Assembly: GCA_945885475.1 (NCBI GenBank)
Contig: CAMCYR010000013.1
Span: 1-62,233, forward strand
Direction of reading: 5' to 3'
Source of the DNA: Chitinophaga pinensis
GTDB taxonomy: Bacteria; Bacteroidota; Bacteroidia; 2-12-FULL-35-15
Length of the DNA: 62,233 nt
Under the pieces are notes generated by a model. The model did no database searches. It was not told the origin of the DNA and was given only the letters and a program-made list of their open reading frames with translations. The position numbers and the translations under genes were made by a program. Shown piece by piece: positions 28,450 to 36,619 of the stretch. Numbering within the stretch: the first letter of the stretch is position 1; every line of letters starts with the position of its first letter.

Positions 28450-30352
28450 CACACTGCTCATTGCTGCCTCCTGCTTTTATTATGCCTGTAAAAATTCAAG
28501 CTCGTCAACTGAAACCCTATCCTGCTCAGAATTTACGATACAAGATTTTTCTCCAATCACTAATTGGCAGAAAGACAGTATCACTCACAAAACCATTTTC
28601 CTTGATTATAACAATGCTAATAGTGGATTTATTATTCCTTCGATAAAAGATGTTCCCAATGGTTTATTTTCGTTTGAGTTTGAAATAAAAAACAATACTT
28701 CTTCCTCACAAAATCTGTATTATAAAATTTATTACCAAAACGAAAGTTATAAGTTTGAAGAATTTGATTCAGTCTCAATGGCCCAAAACGTTTATGCGGA
28801 AGAAAACTTCTATGGAAGTTGGGAAAATACATCTACCGCATTTAAGAAAATCACAGTCGCTAATGACAATAATTTCCATAAAATCGAAGATGCGTTTCGG
28901 ATAGTTGGAAATCCGCGTAACGAAGAACGATATATCCGCGATGGAGAGAACAACAGATGGCAGCGTAATCCACGTGTAGGTAAATATAGTTTTCTGTTGG
29001 TTGTTGCTACCGAAAATGATCTTAAAAATATTCCTTCCTATATTCAAAACATCAACCAGAAAAACAAAGAACACTTTGTGAATCCTTATTATTTCTTTCG
29101 TTATGGAGGAGGAAAAGATCTAAAAGCAACAATTGCAAATACGTCGCAAACAGAGCTTAAGGCTATTGCTCAGCCCAACTTAGGAGCAGGAATTTATATT
29201 GATGGCTCACGTTTTGGAGGTGAATTTGATAATTCAAATTTTTGCGCCACCTGCGGACAAGATAGTAATTTATATAAAAATGCACCCATTCAACAGTTTA
29301 TTAACTATGTTGACATCTCCACCAAAATGGACAATATCCCGGTGATCGCCGACATTCTAAAAGATAATTATTCTAAAATGGATTACAACTGGAACCGTTC
29401 CTTTTACTCCAAAGAAGAATTGATTCCGACCATTCTTCAAACATCTAAACATCCCTGCACAACTGTTTTTTCTGATCCGATAGAAAAAAAGATCATCATA
29501 AAAAATCCAAAAACAAAATTCGGAGAATGGAAAAAGGAAAGTGTTGGAATTATCACGCGGCATGGTTTTACTTATGGAAAATACAGAGTCAAAGTAAAAT
29601 TGACAGAGCTCTTGAATAAAAACAATGTGTGGAATGGTTTGACAAACGCCATCTGGCTAATTACACAAGGCGGTGGAGAGTGGAACTTCCGGAGAAACTG
29701 CAACAAAGACGGAGGCTATATGGCAACCTATTGGGGCGGACCAAACGACAAACGTGTTCCTGCAGTTGATTATTCAGAGATTGATTTCGAAATCTTAAAA
29801 ACACCCCCCTATTGTCCGGATAATGTTTTTCCTCCAGTTTTTAAAAATACAGGTGATAATGCAAAGAACAACAGCAGTTGGAATATTCCCCTTCCGGAAG
29901 AAATTACAAATGCTGACGGTTCAGTAACGGTTGCTTGCACCAACTGGGACATGGCCTGTCATGAACCGAAAAACTTTGGCGTGGGCTGTCATCCTGTTCC
30001 GTATCAAAATCAAATTTTTGAAGCACACCGTTGGGATCATAACTATAGAGCGCTTACTGAAAAGAAAGAAGAAAGTGATGACGAATTATTTGGGGCTGAA
30101 TATTTTTATTTTGAAATTGATTGGCGCCCGACAGAAATTATTTGGAGAATTGGTGCAGAACCAAATAAAATGCGAGTTGTTGGTTATATGAACGACCAGG
30201 TTACTTCCATTCCTAACAACCAAATGTTGCTCATCATTACGCAGGAATATCACAATACGAAATGGTGGCCGGGTGCGCCCTATTCCCAAGATAATTTACC
30301 TTTTCCCTTGAATGATATTCCTGGGGAAATTTATGACTTAACGATTGAGTAA
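28379..30352 (+). CDS. GH16-like glycoside hydrolase lipoprotein with repeat-derived N-terminus
   Basis: 657 residues. Residues 1-23 (MKKPFYIDITKNNLCKSVQS...) are encoded by the last repeat unit; the hydrophobic lipoprotein-like segment ITLLIAASCFYYAC follows. The N-terminal half (about 45-330) is an unassigned beta-rich domain. The C-terminal half looks like a GH16 beta-jelly-roll: YGKYRVKVKL, SEIDFEIL with the ExDxE active-site pattern (Glu467, Asp469, Glu471), and YFEIDWRPTEIIWRIG. GH16 enzymes cut beta-1,3/1,4-glucans or galactans. The start codon used in the cell is uncertain because of the repeat. Confidence 0.8.
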   Translation: MKKPFYIDITKNNLCKSVQSVVKITLLIAASCFYYACKNSSSSTETLSCSEFTIQDFSPITNWQKDSITHKTIFLDYNNANSGFIIPSIKDVPNGLFSFEFEIKNNTSSSQNLYYKIYYQNESYKFEEFDSVSMAQNVYAEENFYGSWENTSTAFKKITVANDNNFHKIEDAFRIVGNPRNEERYIRDGENNRWQRNPRVGKYSFLLVVATENDLKNIPSYIQNINQKNKEHFVNPYYFFRYGGGKDLKATIANTSQTELKAIAQPNLGAGIYIDGSRFGGEFDNSNFCATCGQDSNLYKNAPIQQFINYVDISTKMDNIPVIADILKDNYSKMDYNWNRSFYSKEELIPTILQTSKHPCTTVFSDPIEKKIIIKNPKTKFGEWKKESVGIITRHGFTYGKYRVKVKLTELLNKNNVWNGLTNAIWLITQGGGEWNFRRNCNKDGGYMATYWGGPNDKRVPAVDYSEIDFEILKTPPYCPDNVFPPVFKNTGDNAKNNSSWNIPLPEEITNADGSVTVACTNWDMACHEPKNFGVGCHPVPYQNQIFEAHRWDHNYRALTEKKEESDDELFGAEYFYFEIDWRPTEIIWRIGAEPNKMRVVGYMNDQVTSIPNNQMLLIITQEYHNTKWWPGAPYSQDNLPFPLNDIPGEIYDLTIE

Positions 30353-30368
30353 TTTGTCTACAACTCCC

Positions 30369-30399
30369 TTGTTTATTAATATTTATTACGATAAATTTG
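30369..30399 (+). promoter_or_regulatory. Promoter of mntA-hepT
   Basis: TTG at 30369-30371, 20 bases, then TAAATTTG at 30392-30399, matching the Bacteroidota consensus exactly. The mntA ATG is at 30404, so transcription should begin at or next to the start codon and the mRNA would be leaderless. Confidence 0.6.
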
Positions 30400-30403
30400 T
30401 AAT

Positions 30404-30715
30404 ATGAAACAAAAAGTTCAAAACAAAGAAATGCTTTTCGCATTAATAGAAAGCAATCGAATGCGAATACGCGATTATGGCGTGCGCACAATCGGGCTTT
30501 TTGGTTCATTTGCTAGGAACGAACAAAACGACCATAGTGATGTTGATTTGTTAGTTGACTTTGAGACAGATAAAGAAACCTACCGCAATTTTATTAGTCT
30601 TGCTTACTATATGGAAGAGTTGCTGGGGAGAAAAGTAGAAGTTGTTACACGCAATGGCCTTAGTCCATATATTGGTCCTCGAATTTTAAAGGAGGTGCAA
30701 AATGTCCCACTCTAA
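30404..30715 (+). CDS. mntA: MntA-type nucleotidyltransferase antitoxin
   Basis: 103 residues. The minimal nucleotidyltransferase signature G34-S-F-A-R(x)7-D46-V-D48 is intact. In characterised MntA/HepT pairs this enzyme adds AMP to a tyrosine of HepT and so neutralises it. The gene overlaps hepT by 14 bases, the usual arrangement. A good promoter lies directly at its start. It sits between the GH16-like gene and a broken MBOAT gene, consistent with arrival as a small mobile module. Confidence 0.9.
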   Translation: MKQKVQNKEMLFALIESNRMRIRDYGVRTIGLFGSFARNEQNDHSDVDLLVDFETDKETYRNFISLAYYMEELLGRKVEVVTRNGLSPYIGPRILKEVQNVPL

Positions 30716-31043
30716 CTCAGAGCTTTTAAATCATATTCTAGACGAGATTCGTTTTGTGTTGCATGCTACTAATGCAAAAACGAAAGATGAACTTATTGAG
30801 AATGAAATTCTTAAACGTGCCGTAATACGAAGCCTTGAAATAATTGGAGAGGCTAGCAAAAAAATAAACCCCGATTTTAAACTTCTGAATCCACATATTG
30901 ACTGGCGTGGAATGGCTGGAACCAGGGACAAACTCATTCATGATTATTTTGGAGTAAACTACAATATCGTTTGGGATATTATTGAAAACGAACTGCCTTC
31001 GTTAAACGATTTCATTGGCGATTTGCTTTTAGGGGAAAAATAA
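30702..31043 (+). CDS. hepT: HepT-type HEPN ribonuclease toxin (DUF86)
   Basis: 113 residues, all helical. The HEPN catalytic motif R-x4-H-x-Y is present as R75-DKLI-H80-D-Y82 (GTRDKLIHDYFGV). Arg and His form the RNase site and Tyr82 is the residue expected to be AMPylated by MntA. A strong Shine-Dalgarno (GGAGG at 30691-30695, 6 bases before the ATG) stands inside the mntA end, unusual for this phylum. The MBOAT fragment starts 3 bases after its stop. Confidence 0.9.
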   Translation: MSHSNSELLNHILDEIRFVLHATNAKTKDELIENEILKRAVIRSLEIIGEASKKINPDFKLLNPHIDWRGMAGTRDKLIHDYFGVNYNIVWDIIENELPSLNDFIGDLLLGEK

Positions 31044-31046
31044 CTA

Positions 31047-31547
31047 ATGGTTTTTAGCAGCGCGCTCTTTCTCCTTTACTTCTTCCCGATTTTCTTTCTG
31101 GCTTACTTTTCTATTCCTACAAATTTTAAAAATGCATTTCTATTATTCGCTAGCATTCTGTTTTTTGCTTGGGGGGCTCCAATTTTTACTGGTTTTGAAC
31201 TTTTGTCAATTATTGTTGACTATTTTCTTGTTCAACAAATTTTCAATGCTACTGGAAAAAGAAGAAAAGTGTTTTTGTTTCTTTCTGTTTTCTTCAACTT
31301 GGCGCTAATCGCTTATTTCAAGTACGCAAACTTTTTTGTTGAAAATGTGAATGGTCTTGTTTCTAACTGGGGAGCAAACGGAATTGTTGGCTGGAAAGAT
31401 GTTATTCTTCCTATCGGTATTTCGTTTTTTACTTTTAAAAAAATCAGTTATACCGTGGATGTTTATCGGAACACTCATGCACCCTTCAAAAGTATTGTAA
31501 ACTATTCTTTATTCACACTTTTGTTTCCTGAAAAATTCTGTTTCTGA
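31047..31547 (+). pseudogene. Truncated MBOAT O-acyltransferase (N-terminal third)
   Basis: 166 codons. The reading starts like an AlgI/DltB-type MBOAT protein (MVFSSALFLLYFFPIFFLAY) and continues through DVILPIGISFFTFKKISYTV and NYSLFTLLFPE (to about residue 162), where intact relatives go on with the conserved pocket and catalytic His. Here four unrelated codons and a stop follow. Normal length is about 450-500 residues, so two thirds are missing. The downstream frame belongs to another gene, so this is a deletion or fusion, not a simple frameshift. Confidence 0.85.
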
Positions 31548-32031
31548 TGAAGATAAACGTTGGCTAGAACCACGTCAATATCCTGATGGTAAAGATGTGC
31601 TTCCAAATAATGGAACAGCCTTCGGTTCTGTTTATTCTTCTGCATTATTACTTGACGATTATACTGCCAATTTAAATTCTGGTAATGCTTTCTCTAAACC
31701 ATTAGTAACACCAAGCGGACTGGGATATGATGTAAAAAATCATTACGTGATAACTTCGATAAAAGTGGACACACTAGAAGCTAACACATCTAAAGATATT
31801 ACAGGCCACATTGTTACTTGTATCAATAAAAAGGGGAAATTATATGAATACAGGTCGCGTGATTTTTCATCTGCTGACTTGCTTGCAAATGATGGAACCG
31901 TTGAACTGTCTGTTCTTATTCCACCACAAGCAAATGGTATTCAATACGAAATCCGGTCTTATGTATATATTGATGGGGAGAAAAAAATGAAACTATTAAA
32001 GCTCTCTAATAGTGTTCTCACTTCTATTTGA
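31531..32031 (+). pseudogene. 3' remnant of a glycan-locus gene (C-terminal beta-domain)
   Basis: A frame open from inside the MBOAT fragment (KNSVSDEDKRWLEPRQYPDG...) to a stop at 32031, with no proper start; a GTG at 31597 gives 144 residues. The end LYEYRSRDFSSADLLANDGT and IQYEIRSYVYIDGEKKMKLL has the same layout as the C-terminal domain of the GT-C protein at 34718-36619. It is probably what is left of a paralogous gene after a deletion that also removed the MBOAT 3' part. It overlaps the convergent gene by 8 bases. Confidence 0.6.
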
Positions 32032-33973
32032 TAAAAACAAACTGTTGCTCTTTTCCTGCAGTATCAGAATCTGCCCTTAGCACATTCCCTTCGCTTTCTT
32101 TAAAAGAAACATATTTGCCATTTACTGCCTTTAGAGCAAATCCTCCATTGGGTAAATCTTCCATATCAAACACTTCCCATGCGCCCATCCAAGCAGAAGT
32201 AACTACTATTTTTCCATTATTGTTCATATCACACGAAACAAAATCTCCGTTTGGGGATTTTATCGCAACCGCGCCACCACCCAAACTTAATAGAAACAAT
32301 TGACACGATGAAAGAGAATCTGCACCAACAATATGCCGCTGACCATCTTGTTCTTTTTGTGTTAGGAAAAAACGTTCCGCAATTTTTATCGCTCCGTTTC
32401 TGTTTTTCGAGTTGGCTTGCCCTTCACCGAATTTGTAAACATAAAAATTTTCGTAATGTCCCACATAGTTACCAGTATAATTACCAAGTGCTGGCTCCGA
32501 AAGAATGAATGGATTTTGAACAATTAAATATTTTGCACCTGCTTTTACTAGATTATTAATTGCAACTGTATCTTCTCTATTAAAATTATATTCACTCCAC
32601 CCTTGACGGCCAATAATACACAATAATCCGTCTGGAGTTTTATCGGGCAAACAAATAACCCGATCTGTTTTTGGGATTTCGATACTATCAATAAATGCTC
32701 TAAATTTTTTCTGATTAAAGCTTTCGTCTGTTACACGATGGTGTTGCACTCCATGGTGGTAAAATGTGTCTAAGGTTCCTTTCGCATATTTCACATTTAC
32801 AAGCAAAAACACAAAGATGATACTTCTGAAAACAATAGAATTAAATGTAACAGGGTATTTGTTTTTAATGATCTGAATCGCAGAAATGAAAATAAACACG
32901 GGTAATATCATCAGGTTAATACAATAGTAAATGTTATCTTTTATTCCAAAGAAAAAGGTGAATGTAAACAACGCAACACCAACTAATATCAATAAAAAAA
33001 TGTTAAATGTAAACCAGTCGGCACGACTCCTATTCGCAATAACAAAAATCAACAAAAATAACATCAAGGCATACGTAGGTTGAAAAAAGATGTATACAGA
33101 ATCTGCAAAGAAGCCATTTATTGTGTCTAAAAAAGCTTCGTCAGAAGTTTCCCAAATGGGCCATCCTGGCCACGTTTTTGTTCCAAGAAATGATACACTG
33201 TGCTTTTCGTTATAATGAATCGCCCACCAATACCAAATAAAAATAACGAGCAACGCCAAACCAAATCCAAGAATGTTGTTTTTTATATGCTTAAAAATGT
33301 TGTTTTCTTTTGCTTTCTGCCACCCGTTTAACTCAATGAAGAAAATGGCTCCTAGTGCTACAAAACTGATTGCTGCATTTAGTTTTAATAAGGATGCAAA
33401 AGCAAACAATACGATGCTTATCCAAAAATTTTTTTGTTTACTATCATCTCGATATCTCAAAATAAAATCCCAAGCAATAAATGTTAAACTTAAAGATGGA
33501 ATATCACACAAGAAATTATTCGCATACAGCATAATAAGTGGTGAAGAGAATAACAGCAGAGGAATCACAAAAGCAAAAAATCGATCTTTTGTAAAGCGCA
33601 ATGTCAAATTGTATAATGAAAACAATCCAATAATAAAAAATGAAAAGATGACCATACGAAATATAAATTCGCTAGGACCGAAGAGTTTATATAGGCAAGC
33701 AACAAAGTAATAAATGATAGGACATTCACCAACAGCATGACCTTCACCAACCAAAAGATTAAAAACCTTGGGTTCGAAAAAATTCATCCCGTGGTCGTAA
33801 TACATCATGGCAAACGCAACACAATCCGATTGCCGCCAATTGTGCATTGAATGTGGCACAAGTGACATGGTTTTATGGTATTCAAACTGAAAAAAGAGAA
33901 TTATTAATGCAAATAAAAAAAGTAGTTTATCGTACTTTTTTATTTTTGAGAATATGTTTATCGTGGCGCTCAT
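32024..33973 (-). CDS. GT-C-type membrane glycosyltransferase with C-terminal fascin-like beta-trefoil
   Basis: About 649 residues. Residues to about 400 hold some ten membrane helices with the early loop HSMHNWRQSDCVAFAMMYYD, in the place where GT39/ArnT-type enzymes have their catalytic acidic residues. A soluble part follows, and the last about 115 residues carry lobes such as VAIKSPNGDFVSCD and FALKAVNGKYVSFKESEGN, the pattern of fascin/actin-crosslinker beta-trefoils. I chose the Met at 33973, 4 bases after the preceding stop; a start at 33991 would overlap that gene by 14 bases. Donor would be a polyprenyl-phosphate sugar. Confidence 0.75.
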   Translation of the reverse strand: MSATINIFSKIKKYDKLLFLFALIILFFQFEYHKTMSLVPHSMHNWRQSDCVAFAMMYYDHGMNFFEPKVFNLLVGEGHAVGECPIIYYFVACLYKLFGPSEFIFRMVIFSFFIIGLFSLYNLTLRFTKDRFFAFVIPLLLFSSPLIMLYANNFLCDIPSLSLTFIAWDFILRYRDDSKQKNFWISIVLFAFASLLKLNAAISFVALGAIFFIELNGWQKAKENNIFKHIKNNILGFGLALLVIFIWYWWAIHYNEKHSVSFLGTKTWPGWPIWETSDEAFLDTINGFFADSVYIFFQPTYALMLFLLIFVIANRSRADWFTFNIFLLILVGVALFTFTFFFGIKDNIYYCINLMILPVFIFISAIQIIKNKYPVTFNSIVFRSIIFVFLLVNVKYAKGTLDTFYHHGVQHHRVTDESFNQKKFRAFIDSIEIPKTDRVICLPDKTPDGLLCIIGRQGWSEYNFNREDTVAINNLVKAGAKYLIVQNPFILSEPALGNYTGNYVGHYENFYVYKFGEGQANSKNRNGAIKIAERFFLTQKEQDGQRHIVGADSLSSCQLFLLSLGGGAVAIKSPNGDFVSCDMNNNGKIVVTSAWMGAWEVFDMEDLPNGGFALKAVNGKYVSFKESEGNVLRADSDTAGKEQQFVFIK

Positions 33974-33977
33974 TAAA

Positions 33978-34703
33978 TTATCTGAATACATTATACTTTA
34001 AAACACACCACATCGCTCTGAATGCATCTTTCCAGCCAATTTTTTTCCCTTCTTCGTAAGTACGGCCATAATAAGATATGCCGACCTCGTATATTCTAAT
34101 TTTTGGAACCTTTGAAATTTTGGCGGTCACCTCCGGCTCAAATCCGAAGCGTTTTTCTTTTAGTTTAATATTCTGAACAATGTCTGTTCTGAATAACTTA
34201 TAACACGTTTCCATATCTGTTAAATTCAAATTGGTAAACATGTTGGATAAAGACGTAAGGAATTTATTACCGATAGAATGCCAGAAGAACAAGATTCTAT
34301 GTGGCTTTCCGCCCATAAAACGAGATCCAAATACCACATCGGCAAAATCGTTAATAATCGGCTTTAAAAGAATATTATACTCTTCCGGGTCGTATTCCAA
34401 ATCCGCATCTTGGATAATTAAACACTCGCCTGTTGCAAGTGAAATTCCCTTGTGCAACGCAGCACCTTTTCCCTGGTTATATTCCTGATTAAAAAGACGG
34501 ATATTGTGCTCTTTATTATTCTGAATATATGCCTCAATTACTTCCTGCGTTTTATCTTTCGAACAGTCATTCACAATAATGATCTCCTTCTGAATGTCGT
34601 TGATAAGTTTAACAGCTAAAACTTTGTTTAAAATGAAATGTATCGTTGCTGCTTCATTGTATGCAGGAATAACGATTGATAATGTTTTTACTGGTACTGC
34701 CAT
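33978..34703 (-). CDS. GT2 glycosyltransferase, polyprenyl-phosphate sugar synthase type
   Basis: 241 residues. GT-A fold: [13 protein letters not shown] (about 9-21), [16 protein letters not shown] with the nucleotide Asp, and [12 protein letters not shown] containing the D-x-D metal motif (DAD). [11 protein letters not shown] and a C-terminal region without membrane helices fit the dolichyl/undecaprenyl-phosphate mannose or glucose synthase group (DPM1-like). It would load sugar on the lipid carrier used by the neighbouring GT-C proteins. Downstream of the 633-residue gene by 14 bases, same operon. Confidence 0.88.
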   Translation of the reverse strand: MAVPVKTLSIVIPAYNEAATIHFILNKVLAVKLINDIQKEIIIVNDCSKDKTQEVIEAYIQNNKEHNIRLFNQEYNQGKGAALHKGISLATGECLIIQDADLEYDPEEYNILLKPIINDFADVVFGSRFMGGKPHRILFFWHSIGNKFLTSLSNMFTNLNLTDMETCYKLFRTDIVQNIKLKEKRFGFEPEVTAKISKVPKIRIYEVGISYYGRTYEEGKKIGWKDAFRAMWCVLKYNVFR

Positions 34704-34717
34704 TTTCTTTTATAAAA

Positions 34718-36619
34718 TTATGGTTTCGACAACCATTTTATTTCCATCTCTTTTACAAACAATTTGTGTTTGTTTGGATTCCAAATATAACACTTTAACT
34801 GGTCGCCAACCAAACAATTTTTGGGTACTGGAACAGAAAAACGAACATCCATCCACTCGTTATTTCTAACAATATAATCCTTAATAAATGCTCTTTTCCA
34901 TTCATAGAGTCCATTTGCATTATCAAAGGAAATAATCACATACAAATTGCTTTTAAAAATGCTTTCTGCCATTATTTCTGCCGAGAAAACGACCTCTCCA
35001 TTTCTATCGGGTGTTATGCTGTCGTTTACAGTATAATTAAACCCTTGCGAATATTCCACCTTTTCGTCTATCACATATTTTTCTCCTTCGGTGTTTTCAA
35101 AATTGAGTTTTTCAGAAAAGCGGATCCGCGAATAATCCGGGGGAGATTTCGGCTTCGCTAATATGTTATTTGTCAAAGGGTATACATTCATGATTTCAAG
35201 CGAATCCATGTTTTTTCCAGCATATTGTTTCGGCTCTATATATAAATAATCAGAAAGCAAATTGATCTCTGCCGATCGTTCTACCGTATTGATCCAGGTT
35301 AGGTTGTTTGCCGCACGGTAATAATTTATGCTCTGAACAAAGGAAAGTGGAGCGCAAATGTTAATACTCTTTTTCTGCTTCGGTATGGATTTTATTTTTT
35401 CGAGATCGCTGAGCATTTCTTTTACATCCGCATTCGATTTCCACTCTAATACGTAGTTAAAGTTGAATGACATAACAAAATGATAAACAAGAAAAAGACA
35501 TGAAACGTAAGAAACAATCGCGCTCTTTCTATTTTCTTTACAAAGCTCATTTATAAAAAACACCAAAGTCAAATTAAACAATACAACAAGAAACATCGCT
35601 GTCCGATCCAGCATATAAAGGGTTTCGAAAAGATAATGTTGTACAATTGTTGAAAGTGAACACAGTCCAAGCAGCAGCAACAGTGCTCCCAAAAACAAAT
35701 TGTGTTCGTTCGTTTTTTTTGTTACTTGTTTCCAACCAACAAATACACTTCCTGCTAATGCAATTAAAATTACAAAACCTTTTGCAAATCTTTGAAACCA
35801 ATAGTTGTATCCAAGTTCATAAAAACTTCTGTCGGTGATCGAGCTAAACGTGTCGGTCCAAAACCCCTTGTTCCCCCCATAAAAAAGTGCTCCGGCTTCT
35901 TTTAATTTTAAAGCAATGGGAAGCAACAGAAACAATGATATAAAAACAACCACCGTTGGAAGAATCATTTGGGCAAAGAGCTGAACCGTTTTTTGTATAA
36001 CCGTTTTATCACCCTTTAGCAACTGGTATCCTGTCATCAGAAAAATCAGTCCGTAAGAAACAATAAAATAATTCAATACAACAAAATTTGCTGTTGTTGC
36101 TAATGCCGCGAAGATGCACGACACGAAAGCGTGTTTTGCTTTAAATCCCTCCTTTATAAATGCATATAAAAAATAAATGCTCCCCATCATTAAGCCCAAA
36201 GACATTGCGTATCCGCGGGACAAAGAAAAAAAGTCGAGAACATAGGGGTTTAGGTTAAGAATCAAAAATGAAGCAACAATCAACCAACGTGTTTGAAAAT
36301 CGCGAACAAGTTTGTATGAAAAGAAAAGAAAGAATAGGTGTGCGAACAAAGAAGGAGTCCGCAATACAAATTCGCTGACACCGAAAAACCTTGTGAATTG
36401 AATATTCAGCCACGTATTTAATATATGGTTATTCGCATCCATTTGTTCATACTTATCAGGAATAATAATCTCGTTGCGAACGTATTGTAAATAAGAATAG
36501 GCTTCATCCCAGGTGATAGAAAGAACAATTGCTCTGTAAGCTGTATAAGCAAAAAGAAGGCCGCCAAGGAAAAAAATTATCCCGGCATTTTTTTTCGAAT
36601 TTATTTGTGCTTCGTTCAT
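34718..36619 (-). CDS. GT-C-type membrane protein with C-terminal beta-domain
   Basis: 633 residues. Around ten to eleven membrane helices fill about 12-400. The first loop ITWDEAYSYLQYVRNE has the D-E pair expected in GT39-type enzymes (WDEA). After the membrane part, the C-terminal domain (about 495-633) ends in VGDQLKCYIWNPNKHKLFVK and is similar in layout to the two domains of the surface protein at 25194-27173. Its start codon lies directly next to the stop of the preceding gene (36619/36620), so translation is coupled. Confidence 0.8.
   Translation of the reverse strand: MNEAQINSKKNAGIIFFLGGLLFAYTAYRAIVLSITWDEAYSYLQYVRNEIIIPDKYEQMDANNHILNTWLNIQFTRFFGVSEFVLRTPSLFAHLFFLFFSYKLVRDFQTRWLIVASFLILNLNPYVLDFFSLSRGYAMSLGLMMGSIYFLYAFIKEGFKAKHAFVSCIFAALATTANFVVLNYFIVSYGLIFLMTGYQLLKGDKTVIQKTVQLFAQMILPTVVVFISLFLLLPIALKLKEAGALFYGGNKGFWTDTFSSITDRSFYELGYNYWFQRFAKGFVILIALAGSVFVGWKQVTKKTNEHNLFLGALLLLLGLCSLSTIVQHYLFETLYMLDRTAMFLVVLFNLTLVFFINELCKENRKSAIVSYVSCLFLVYHFVMSFNFNYVLEWKSNADVKEMLSDLEKIKSIPKQKKSINICAPLSFVQSINYYRAANNLTWINTVERSAEINLLSDYLYIEPKQYAGKNMDSLEIMNVYPLTNNILAKPKSPPDYSRIRFSEKLNFENTEGEKYVIDEKVEYSQGFNYTVNDSITPDRNGEVVFSAEIMAESIFKSNLYVIISFDNANGLYEWKRAFIKDYIVRNNEWMDVRFSVPVPKNCLVGDQLKCYIWNPNKHKLFVKEMEIKWLSKP

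Noticed and set aside
31047-31547. MBOAT truncation as a simple sequencing frameshift
   Set aside because: No MBOAT sense continues in any frame after 31533; the following sense belongs to a different protein.
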